Shown: positions 1 through 5,936 of the stretch, piece after piece | Layout: every line of letters starts with the position of its first letter | Position numbering within the stretch: the stretch's first letter is position 1 | Assembly (NCBI GenBank): GCA_028871595.1 | Contig: JAGWMT010000139.1 | Location: 1 to 7,853 of the forward strand | Reading direction: 5' to 3' | DNA from: Elusimicrobiota bacterium | GTDB taxonomy: Bacteria; Elusimicrobiota; Elusimicrobia; UBA1565; UBA9628 | DNA length: 7,853 nucleotides | Notes under the pieces: generated by a model | What the model saw: only the letters and a program-made list of their open reading frames with translations | What the model was told of the DNA's origin: nothing | The model's database searches: none | Translations under genes and position numbers: made by a program

Positions 1-692
1 CGCTGGATGAAGCGCTCCGCGGTGTGCAGTCGCGCCATGCCGGCGCCGATGTTGAACGACTCCTTGCCCCACAACGGCGGCACATCCACATAAGGGTCGT
101 CGTCGGGATCGCTTAATCCGCTGCCGTCGCTCGCGTGGCAGCGGACGCAACGACTGCGGTAAAGAACCTCTCCCGCGCGGGCGTCCGGCGGCCCGGCCAC
201 AAATTGCGCCGCAATGCCAGGCGCTTTCGTGCGAGCTTCGGCCGGCGCGCTCTTGGACAACCAAGCGAAGTAAGCGAGGATATCTCGAATCGCAGGTGAA
301 TCGTGAGGCGGTGCCTTGCCGTTGAGACTGCGCAAGAAGCATTGATCGACGCGGTCCTCCAGAGTGACGACCCGCCCCTCGCGAGCCCGGTACTGAGGAT
401 AAGTTCGGGCGACGTCGGTCCAGGGAAGAGCCCCGGGCCGCCGACCGCCATCGATGTGGCAACTCGTGCAGTTGAGACGGTTTCCCGCGTAGGCGGGAAG
501 CCGGATGCGTGTTCGCGTCAGTAAGTCGAGTCCGCGGCGAGCTTCCGCGTCGAGCCGGACGTCCGGCTCGGCATTTCCGGGAGCTGGCGCGCCCCCCCGA
601 GCGTCGTGTGCGCGCGCCGCCGCGGCGAACAGGACCACCATCAGGCACTTTGCTGCAGGCGCTCGCCATCTGCTGGCCCGGTGGAGGATCAT
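1..692 (-). CDS. tsdA: TsdA-like diheme cytochrome c (3' end beyond window)
   Basis: Partial, 230 codons visible. It starts at ATG 692 with GGAG about 8 bases upstream, 4 bp after the stop of the DUF6132 gene. A basic N-terminus and hydrophobic stretch (residues about 14-28) look like a Sec signal peptide, so the protein should be periplasmic. Two heme c sites are visible: C75-T-S-C-H79 and C182-V-R-C-H186. Between them lie YPQYRAREGRVVTLEDR and Cys118 in DQCF. TsdA thiosulfate dehydrogenases have this layout, and a Cys about 40 residues after the first heme His serves as axial ligand of heme 1; here the distance is 39. TsdA couples two thiosulfates to tetrathionate (or the reverse). Met219 is a candidate ligand for heme 2. 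Other diheme cytochromes of the same fold cannot be excluded because the C-terminus is missing. Family confident, substrate inferred. Confidence 0.82.
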   Translation of the reverse strand, partial: MILHRASRWRAPAAKCLMVVLFAAAARAHDARGGAPAPGNAEPDVRLDAEARRGLDLLTRTRIRLPAYAGNRLNCTSCHIDGGRRPGALPWTDVARTYPQYRAREGRVVTLEDRVDQCFLRSLNGKAPPHDSPAIRDILAYFAWLSKSAPAEARTKAPGIAAQFVAGPPDARAGEVLYRSRCVRCHASDGSGLSDPDDDPYVDVPPLWGKESFNIGAGMARLHTAERFIQ

Positions 693-696
693 AATC

Positions 697-855
697 TCAT
701 CTCCAGGACAACATCAGCCCCATCAATGCCCCGTAGAGCGTGCTGACGTAAGGATTCGACGTGAGAGGGCAGGTCCCCGTTCGGCAGCCGACGATTCGTT
801 GCCAGGCGAATCCCGCGATGCCTCCCCCGATCGTACCAAGAATGATTCGGGCCAT
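697..855 (-). CDS. DUF6132 family small membrane protein
   Basis: A 52-residue protein, MARIILGTIGGG at the start, with a glycine-zipper-like first helix, then the signature VGC-x-TGTCPLTSNPY and a second helix LYGALMGLML. I recognise this as the DUF6132 pattern: two short membrane helices flanking a Cys-containing TCP-TSNP loop (Cys22 and Cys27 here). I chose ATG 855 because GGAGG lies about 5 bases upstream. An in-frame ATG at 882 would give 61 residues and an ATGA overlap with the SoxB-like stop, but has no ribosome binding site. Function is unknown; such proteins are often seen near rhodanese and sulfur-handling genes (recollection, not tested). It sits between a SoxB-like enzyme and a TsdA-like cytochrome, so a membrane role in sulfur or electron transfer is a guess. 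It is easily missed because of its size. Confidence 0.8.
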   Translation of the reverse strand: MARIILGTIGGGIAGFAWQRIVGCRTGTCPLTSNPYVSTLYGALMGLMLSWR

Positions 856-878
856 ACCGCCTCCGGACATTAATAGCT

Positions 879-2549
879 TCATTTCGAAATCCCGGGCTGG
901 ATCGGCGGAAGCTCGACACCTTCGGAACTCCCCGGTAAGCCCCACATCTTTTGCAGCATCCCATATTGAGACCAGATATGATCGGGCAGGTCGTCCGCCC
1001 GAACCCTTCCCTGACGGGGATAGTCCAAAGGCGAATGACGTTGGACATACTCTTCGAGAGCCTGATGAATCGTTCCCGGGACGTAGCGGGTGTCATGGAC
1101 TCCCTTCAGCCTGCAGATGATATCGAGCTCCTCCCCTTCGCGTTCGCAGCCGGCCATCGTGTAGGTTTTCGCGTCGTCGATCGCCACTCCGTCTATCGTC
1201 ACCTTCTTGATCCTCTCGCCATTGGGAGCGTGCGCGTGAAAGACGACATCCACTCCGGACGGGCGTGGGCCCCAGCCGCCGGAAAGCGCGAATGGATTTT
1301 TGGCGAAGACCAGCTCCATTTCATTTTCAAGATAACTTCGCAGCTGCTTTCCGGTGACCTTCCCCACTTTGATCCGCGCATCAAGGGGCAGGATCGACCA
1401 AAGATCCGCTTCCGTGACGGGACCGGGCGGTATCGGCGGCGAAAAGCGAAAGCCGTTGGTGAAGCCCATGTCCGCATGTGCTTTCTCCCGGACGGCATCC
1501 GCGACCAGGTTGTCCATCGTGCCCTCGAGCACGTCATAGCGAAGAAGGGGCGTCTTCGTGAAACCGATCACGCGGTCCAAGCGCTTGCGAAACGGCCGTT
1601 CGGCCTTCGCGACGAGTTCCTTGACTCCGGGGTCCTCCGGGTATTTGTCCTCGTCCACGTAGACGAGCTTATACCGATGCTCCTTGATTTTCCCATTTTG
1701 TACCGTGACGTCAAGTTGGCCGATGAACGACCCCATCGAGCCGGGCTCGACCACGATCGTTCGACCGACCATGATGGGCTTGTAGACCCGCTCATGCGTG
1801 TGTCCGCTCAAAACAACGTCCAATTCCGGGATGTCATGCGCGAGTTGCACCGACGGAGCCAGCCCCGTGTGATCCACAAGCACCACGAGGTCGGGATGTT
1901 CCTTGGCCTTTAAAGCCTGAACATACTGTCTGAGGCCGCTGATGCGGGTGGAGTCGAGGCCTTTAACTTCGGCTGGCGGCTGACGGGTCGTGGTCGTTGG
2001 ATCCGTCACGCCCACAAACGCGACGCGGACTCCGTCCTTCTCTAAGACTTCCGAAGGAGCAAAGAGGCGCTTGCCGGTCGTCGTATCCTCGAAGTTGTAG
2101 CAGATGACTTTGTAGTTCACTTCGCCCAGAAGCCTACGCAACGCCGCGGGTCCGTAGACCACTTCCCAATTCCCGGGAACGCCGGCATCGATCCCGAGCG
2201 CGTTGAGCGGCGCGACGACGGCCTCGCCCTTCGTCCAGGAGGCCAGCGCCGTTCCCTGGAAAGTGTCCCCGCCGTCCAAAGTGAAGACGGCGCCGGGAGC
2301 GCTCGCCCGCAATCGATCGAGAGCGGTCTTGATCCGCGCGAACCCGCCCATCCTCCGCAGGTGGTCGGGATCCTCCGGCAGGAATTCCCAGTGCGTATCA
2401 AGCTGGGCGTGCGTGTCGGCGATGTGTAGGAATCGGACGTGCTTGATCGCCGGCTTGGCCGGAGTCGACGACCACGCGCTTGCGGCCGCCGCGAGGCCGA
2501 TCAGCATGCTCACGTACGCGGGGGATTTCAAAGCTGATCGTCTGGTCAT
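879..2549 (-). CDS. SoxB-like metallophosphoesterase / 5'-nucleotidase-family hydrolase, Tat-exported
   Basis: 556 residues, close to the usual SoxB length. Start ATG 2549 is set by AAGGAG about 6 bases upstream and by the signal peptide MTRRSALK, a Tat-like twin-arginine motif followed by a hydrophobic stretch (12-25). The N-terminal metallophosphoesterase domain shows D45-T-H47, G-G-D95, N127-W-E129, H227 and G-H250-T-H252, the expected dinuclear-metal ligands. The C-terminal 5'-nucleotidase domain (about 365-500) has NLVADAVRE and VTGKQL. SoxB features include DGGDTFQG, WTKG and MGGFA, and the typical 5'-NT His of GNH[DE] is replaced by Trp as in SoxB (GHWE). SoxB hydrolyses sulfate from thiosulfonate on the SoxY carrier in the periplasm. 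No soxYZ or soxAX is in the window, so the substrate is inferred; a generic bifunctional 5'-nucleotidase is the alternative. It lies 34 bp after the propeller gene, in the same operon. Confidence 0.8.
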   Translation of the reverse strand: MTRRSALKSPAYVSMLIGLAAAASAWSSTPAKPAIKHVRFLHIADTHAQLDTHWEFLPEDPDHLRRMGGFARIKTALDRLRASAPGAVFTLDGGDTFQGTALASWTKGEAVVAPLNALGIDAGVPGNWEVVYGPAALRRLLGEVNYKVICYNFEDTTTGKRLFAPSEVLEKDGVRVAFVGVTDPTTTTRQPPAEVKGLDSTRISGLRQYVQALKAKEHPDLVVLVDHTGLAPSVQLAHDIPELDVVLSGHTHERVYKPIMVGRTIVVEPGSMGSFIGQLDVTVQNGKIKEHRYKLVYVDEDKYPEDPGVKELVAKAERPFRKRLDRVIGFTKTPLLRYDVLEGTMDNLVADAVREKAHADMGFTNGFRFSPPIPPGPVTEADLWSILPLDARIKVGKVTGKQLRSYLENEMELVFAKNPFALSGGWGPRPSGVDVVFHAHAPNGERIKKVTIDGVAIDDAKTYTMAGCEREGEELDIICRLKGVHDTRYVPGTIHQALEEYVQRHSPLDYPRQGRVRADDLPDHIWSQYGMLQKMWGLPGSSEGVELPPIQPGISK

Positions 2550-2583
2550 GAGAGTCTCCTTATCGATCGAAAACCGCTGAAGG

Positions 2584-3912
2584 TCATTTGAAGCTCGAAA
2601 CCGGCACGGCCTGAATCCAGCCGTACATGTTCGTGGTGAAAAGAGTCTCCCCGGCAAGAACCGGAGTCACTGGCCCCTGGTGACCGCCGACCTTGACCTC
2701 CCCCAACGTCCGCCCGTCCTTGCGGTCGAGGGCGACGAGGCGCGCTCCCGCAGCGACGTAGACCGTCTTGGCGCCGACGACAAGCCCCGCGCCGGCGCCG
2801 GCGACCTTGGCGGACCACAGCGAGCGTCCGCTCCTGGCGTTCAGGGCATGGGTCGTGCCGTCCACGATGCTGGACACGTAGACGACGCCGTCCGCGACCG
2901 CGGGGGTCGCGGTCCCAAAGCCCTTGGGACTCGGGCCGCGCCCGAGTTCGCGTTCCCAGACGCTCTTGCCGGTCGCCGGATCGAGCGCGAATATCCGCGC
3001 CGCGGCCGGCTTCTTGGGATCGCCGGTCGTCACGAGTTCCTCGACGATCACCCGTCCCGCGCCCAACGCGGGAGTGGCCGCGCCGAATCCCGCCGGGAGC
3101 GATCCGGCGAAGCGGCGCTTCCAAAGGATCTCGCCGGTCTTCGCATTGAGCGCGAAAAAGAAGTCGGGGTGGCTGCCGCCGAAAAAGAGGCGCCCGTCCG
3201 CCAGCAAGGGCGACGACATCCCGTCGATGGCCTGGACGTCGCTTTTCCAGCGGATCGCCCCGCTCGCGGCGTCGACCGCGTAGGCGAATCCGTCGCCTGA
3301 GGCGAAGTAGACGATGCCATCGGCGAACGCCGGAGTCGCCATGTTTTGGCCGTCGGTGAACACGTGCCAGCGCTCGCTGCCGGTCTTCCTGTCGAGCGCG
3401 TAAAGCCCGTTGAGCCCGGGCCCCCGGACGGCGCGCTTGCCCGCGGCGTATCGCATCGTCTCGGCGCCGTTGAAATAGGGATTTCCGGTCGTCGCGAAGA
3501 TCGTGTCGCCGACGACCAGGGGATTGACCATCGCCATGTTCCAGAGGCGGTGCGACCAGACCAGGCGGCCGGTCTCCGCTTCAGCGGCGTAAAGGTAGCC
3601 GGCGTCGCTGCCGGCCAGGACAAGCCCGCCGGAGACGCTGGGCCCCACGGGCAGACCGATCGTGTAGGCGGTCGTCTTCATATTGCCGGCGAGCGGTGGT
3701 CCGTCGAGCGGGATCGCCCCGTCCGCCGCGAAGCGCCAGCCGACGGAAAGGGGCCGTCCGTCCGCCCCCTGCGTCGCAAGGGAGGCGTTTCGCTCCGGGC
3801 CGCGGGCAAAGGTCGTCCAATCTCCCGCAGCTCCGCCATCCTCCGCCCGCGCCACAAGCACCCCGGCGCAAAGAATGGCGGCGACGGGAAAAAATAGCTT
3901 CCACTTCATCAT
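2584..3912 (-). CDS. Secreted PQQ-type beta-propeller protein
   Basis: 442 residues. A Sec signal peptide (1-23, cleavage likely after ARA) places it in the periplasm. AGGAGG lies 7 bases before ATG 3912; a second ATG follows directly at 3909. After an N-terminal DWTTFARGPERN segment there are seven repeats of the PQQ/BamB-like type, each with A-x-D/E-x-x-[TS]-G-x-x-x-W: GRLVW, GSERW, GAIRW, GEILW, GKSVW, GRSLW, and a last one GRTLG where Gly replaces Trp. This predicts a seven- or eight-bladed propeller. Quinoprotein dehydrogenases carry the fold with a bound PQQ and an adjacent Cys pair; I see no such Cys pair, so this is more likely a binding or scaffold protein, or a cofactor-free relative, than a PQQ alcohol dehydrogenase. 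Its position just ahead of the SoxB-like gene suggests a periplasmic partner in the same process. Confidence 0.85.
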   Translation of the reverse strand: MMKWKLFFPVAAILCAGVLVARAEDGGAAGDWTTFARGPERNASLATQGADGRPLSVGWRFAADGAIPLDGPPLAGNMKTTAYTIGLPVGPSVSGGLVLAGSDAGYLYAAEAETGRLVWSHRLWNMAMVNPLVVGDTIFATTGNPYFNGAETMRYAAGKRAVRGPGLNGLYALDRKTGSERWHVFTDGQNMATPAFADGIVYFASGDGFAYAVDAASGAIRWKSDVQAIDGMSSPLLADGRLFFGGSHPDFFFALNAKTGEILWKRRFAGSLPAGFGAATPALGAGRVIVEELVTTGDPKKPAAARIFALDPATGKSVWERELGRGPSPKGFGTATPAVADGVVYVSSIVDGTTHALNARSGRSLWSAKVAGAGAGLVVGAKTVYVAAGARLVALDRKDGRTLGEVKVGGHQGPVTPVLAGETLFTTNMYGWIQAVPVSSFK

Positions 3913-3966
3913 AATGATTCCTCCTGAAAATTGCGCCCGGAACGAACGCCCCGCTGCGTAGACGAC

Positions 3967-4307
3967 TCACGGCGACGGATGGATATAAGCCCAGCCATCC
4001 CCCTCGCGGATGACGAGTTCGCCTATCGCCGAGGGAACGATGCGGACGAACGGATAAAGCGCGCGAAGATCACTCCCCTTGCGGCAAGCGCTTCCAGATC
4101 GGCCCCGAACCCGTTGCCTTTCTCATAGATCCGATAGCCCATGCCGTTGACGACGAGCTCCGCCCGGAGCCGCCCCTCCAGCCGAGGGTCTTTGAACATG
4201 TTGCTGAGGTTCGCGATGGTCTTGCTCAGCACGCTCTTCGAGCCGGAGTCGAGGTGAAAGATCACGGAGTATCGCTTCTTTGCCGGTCGCGCGCCCTGGG
4301 CCGTCAT
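3967..4307 (-). pseudogene. DsrE-family (COG1416-type) protein, frameshifted by an internal deletion
   Basis: Start ATG 4307 overlaps the stop of the upstream gene (ATGA), with GGAG upstream. The first frame gives YSVIFHLDSGSK, then AELVVNGMG and LEALAARGVIFA, the N-terminal two-thirds of a DsrE/F-like sulfur-carrier fold. After about 4065 that frame gives unrelated residues and stops at 4023. In another frame the family's normal C-terminus follows at once: ALYPFVRIVPSAIGELV and GWAYIHP, ending at TGA 3967. The segment that should lie between them, about 13-16 residues holding the conserved Cys-x-NT-[LM]-R motif, is absent. So a deletion that is not a multiple of three, with its junction in a CGCGCGC tract (4059-4065), both removed the key Cys and shifted the frame. 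As written it can make only a 94-residue truncated protein. DsrE relatives bind or relay sulfur, fitting the operon. Confidence 0.8.
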
Positions 4308-4840
4308 GACCCGCTCCGTTCGGATTTCGTTCCGGCGATCTCGGGAGCGGCCTCGACGGCGGCGCGCAATTCGTCGGGATCCTTCCCGCCGATCCAGCGC
4401 CTCAGCATCCTTCCGTCGCGTCCGACCAGATACGCCGTGGGCATCCCCGGGACGGCCCAGCCGGCGGGGGCCTCCGCCGGGCCGTTCAGGACGACTGGGT
4501 ACGGGATCGGCTGGCGCGCGGTGAACGCCCGGACGGCCGGGGCGCCTTCGTCGTCCATCGAGACGACCGGCAGGTGCGCGCTCAGGAAGCCGCCGGCGGC
4601 CGTCGCCGAGGCGCCGAGGACGGTGAAGACCAGGGAGAAGCCCAGCACGAAGAATGCCGACTCCCAGCCCGCGTGGCGCAGGGCGCGGCCGGACCCGGCG
4701 TCCCGCGCGAGTTCGTCGAGCGAGAGGCCGGACATGAACGACACGTAGCCGGGGACCAGCGGCAGGACGCAGGGAGAGAGGAAGGACGCCGTCCCCGCCG
4801 CAACCGACGCTCCGTAGCCGATCGTTTCGAACTGGAGCAT
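4304..4840 (-). CDS. CcdA (SoxV-like) N-terminus fused to TlpA/thioredoxin (SoxW-like) C-terminus
   Basis: 178 residues; ATG 4840 follows AAGGAGG by about 4 bases. Residues 1-90 match the first third of CcdA, the membrane protein passing electrons from cytoplasmic thioredoxin to the periplasm: helix 1 with SFLSPC24VLPLVPGY, then a loop and a second helix (FFVLGFSLVFTVLGA). From about residue 91 the sequence becomes the second half of a TlpA-type thioredoxin: VVSMDDEGAPAVRAF, the cis-Pro segment GMPTAYLVGRDG, and the closing helix. Missing are CcdA helices 3-6 with its second redox Cys, and the TlpA start with its signal/anchor and CxxC. The join at about 4570 is in frame. In Paracoccus sox clusters SoxV (CcdA type) and SoxW (thioredoxin) are adjacent, so a deletion across two genes is the simplest origin. 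It is unlikely to work as either protein. Confidence 0.8.
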   Translation of the reverse strand: MLQFETIGYGASVAAGTASFLSPCVLPLVPGYVSFMSGLSLDELARDAGSGRALRHAGWESAFFVLGFSLVFTVLGASATAAGGFLSAHLPVVSMDDEGAPAVRAFTARQPIPYPVVLNGPAEAPAGWAVPGMPTAYLVGRDGRMLRRWIGGKDPDELRAAVEAAPEIAGTKSERSGS

Positions 4841-4862
4841 GATCCTCCTTCTTGTCGAAAAT

Positions 4863-4878
4863 TTGACTGAATGGTCAA
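4863..4878. promoter_or_regulatory. Likely TetR operator in front of the ccdA-like gene
   Basis: TTGACTGAATGGTCAA is an imperfect palindrome with arms TTGAC/GTCAA. It lies between the tetR stop (4896) and the ccdA-like start (4840) and matches the palindrome in the tetR promoter at 12 of 16 positions. On the minus strand TTGACC could serve as a -35 element, but I see no good -10 at the right distance, so it may act on read-through transcription or on a weak promoter. Assignment to this TetR is inferred from proximity and the matching pair. Confidence 0.6.
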
Positions 4879-4895
4879 GTCTTTGGGAAAAAAAT

Positions 4896-5504
4896 TTAGC
4901 GCTCGACCGCCTCGTGGACGCGCAAAAGCCGGAACATCGCGGGCTTGAGGTCGTTGAGGATTCTAATGTCGTCGTCGATCTTCGCCTGCTGGAGCGCGCC
5001 GACGGCGAAGGTGTAGAGTTCACGAGCCTTGAGCGCGGCGTCGCCGGCCGGGATGAGTCCGTCGCGTTGGGCGTCCCGTACCGCGGACTCGACGTAGCTG
5101 CATGTCCGTTCGGCGATCTCGCGGCACTTGCGGCGGATCTTCTCGTCGGTGGTGCTCAACTCCGATCCCAGCGACGTGTAAGGGCAGCCCAAGACCATCC
5201 CCATCGACTCCTTGCGGCGGGTCTGGTTGCGGCGCATGAGTTCGCACCAACCGGCGATGCGGTCGAGCGGCGGCACTTGCGGCGAGAAGACGCGGTCTTT
5301 CTCAGGGCGCGCTCTTTCCCAGTGGTCCTCGAGCGCCGCGACGGCCAAGTCCGACTTGGACGGGAAGAAGTGGTAGAAGCTGCCCTTGTGGACGCCGGCG
5401 CGCTTGCAGATGTCGTCAACGCTGACGGTCCCGTAGCTGCTGCGCGCGATGAGTTCCGCGGCTGTCTCCAGCAAGCGACTCCGGGACCGGCCCTCATGTT
5501 CCAT
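4896..5504 (-). CDS. TetR/AcrR family transcriptional regulator
   Basis: 202 residues, the usual family length. Residues 9-55 form the N-terminal DNA-binding domain: RLLETAAELIA, then the helix-turn-helix SVDDICKRAGVHKGSFYHFF and PSKSDL. The C-terminal ligand domain includes GMVLGC107PYTSLGSELS, a motif of the TetR subfamily with a Gly-Cys in the first C-terminal helix; Cys is also at 33, 87, 127 and 135. Such a Cys-rich protein might sense reactive sulfur or electrophiles, but that is speculation. ATG 5504 gives the normal family N-terminus; no Shine-Dalgarno precedes it and the -10 box is only 6 bases upstream. It is first in the run of sulfur/redox genes, with palindromes in its own promoter and just after it, so autoregulated repression of the operon is likely. 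In Paracoccus sox clusters this place is taken by the ArsR-type SoxR. Confidence 0.92.
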   Translation of the reverse strand: MEHEGRSRSRLLETAAELIARSSYGTVSVDDICKRAGVHKGSFYHFFPSKSDLAVAALEDHWERARPEKDRVFSPQVPPLDRIAGWCELMRRNQTRRKESMGMVLGCPYTSLGSELSTTDEKIRRKCREIAERTCSYVESAVRDAQRDGLIPAGDAALKARELYTFAVGALQQAKIDDDIRILNDLKPAMFRLLRVHEAVER

Positions 5505-5510
5505 AAAAGG

Positions 5511-5540
5511 ATTATAGTTGACTAATCAGTCAACAGTCAA
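5511..5540 (-). promoter_or_regulatory. Sigma-70-type promoter of the tetR operon
   Basis: On the minus strand, -35 TTGACT (5540-5535) and a consensus -10 TATAAT (5516-5511) are separated by 18 bases. The -10 ends 6 bases before ATG 5504, so the predicted transcript start falls at or next to the start codon (leaderless mRNA). The palindrome at 5518-5533 fills the spacer, so a bound repressor would block RNA polymerase. Confidence 0.7.
5518..5533. promoter_or_regulatory. Likely TetR operator in the tetR promoter
   Basis: TTGACTAATCAGTCAA has perfect 6-base inverted arms (TTGACT/AGTCAA) around AATC. It lies exactly between the -35 and -10 elements. An extra half-site CAGTCAA follows at 5534-5540 and overlaps the -35. 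The same pattern recurs at 4863-4878, which supports a shared regulator. Confidence 0.72.
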
Positions 5541-5548
5541 GGCCTAAT

Positions 5549-5680
5549 TTGCAGAGGAAGAGCCTGCGGGCCGTGGTCGTCTCCAGCCATTACGAACAGA
5601 CCCAGCACGCCAAGGACGAGGCGGCGGACGACGGCTTCGATGTCGAGGACGTCGAGAGCATCGTCCTGAGCGGTGAAATT
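5549..5680 (+). pseudogene. DUF4258-type gene fragment
   Basis: An open stretch of about 44 codons reads VVVSSHYEQTQHAKDEAADDG and then DVEDVESIVLSGEI, matching the N-terminal half of DUF4258 proteins (pattern x-T-x-H-A-x-x-x-x-x-x-[DR]-G-[IF]-x-x-x-D-[VI]-x-x-x-[LI]-x-G-E-I). Small proteins of this family resemble RelE/HigB-like toxins and often pair with a small zinc/HTH antitoxin. After GEI at 5680 the sequence turns directly into an integrase core in the same frame, so the C-terminal half is lost. A TTG at 5549 could be the start, but the 5' end abuts the tetR promoter and may also be truncated. No antitoxin remains. Confidence 0.5.
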
Positions 5681-5936
5681 TCCAATTTCATCAGCGATAC
5701 GCTCAGCGACAACGGGCCGGGCTTCATCGGCGAGGTATTTAAAGGCGCGCGGCATCGGGCGCATTTTCGGAGCGCCGTATCATCCTCAGACCCAGGGCAA
5801 GCTGCTCGAATTTCAGCGCGCTTACAACGCGACGCCGCGCAGCTCGATGTTCAACGTGAGTCCGAACCAGATGTACGCGGGCCGGTTGATGAAAATCCTG
5901 AAACGACGAGCGGTCATGCGTCACATGCGCCGGGGA
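5681..5936 (+). pseudogene. Decayed integrase-core (rve) transposase remnant
   Basis: The piece starts with LSDNGPGFIGE, the DDE-transposase segment with its second catalytic Asp, in one frame up to 5734. It continues in another frame from 5736: YLKARGIGRIFGAPYHPQTQGK. After that Lys (5801) normal relatives have I-E-R-x-H-[RQ] with the third catalytic Glu and about 30 further residues; here the sequence jumps to the C-terminal end, AYNATPRSS, VSPNQMYAGR and ILKRR. So there is one frameshift and one internal deletion, and the N-terminal half with the first Asp is missing. It resembles IS3/IS481-like transposases; the exact family is uncertain. No terminal inverted repeats or target duplication were found. 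It is an inactive scar between two minus-strand blocks. Confidence 0.75.

Noticed and set aside
951..1913. A 320-codon plus-strand open frame.
   Set aside because: It lies fully antisense to the SoxB-like gene, which has clear metal-site motifs, a signal peptide and a ribosome binding site. No motif or ribosome binding site supports the plus-strand frame.
2550..2657. Upstream extension of the SoxB-like gene to 2657.
   Set aside because: The extra 36 residues overlap the propeller gene end, lack a ribosome binding site and would place a Tat signal internally. ATG 2549 with AAGGAG fits much better.
2680..3300. Plus-strand open frame of 206 codons.
   Set aside because: Antisense to the propeller gene, with Arg/Gly-rich composition and no recognisable domain.
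4050..4075. Programmed ribosomal frameshift in the DsrE gene.
   Set aside because: No slippery heptamer or downstream structure is evident, and residues of the conserved core are physically missing, so a frameshift would not restore the protein.
4841..5023. Upstream extension of the ccdA-like gene to 5023.
   Set aside because: It would run through the operator and into tetR with a Ser/Arg-rich, non-family sequence. AAGGAGG before ATG 4840 sets the start.
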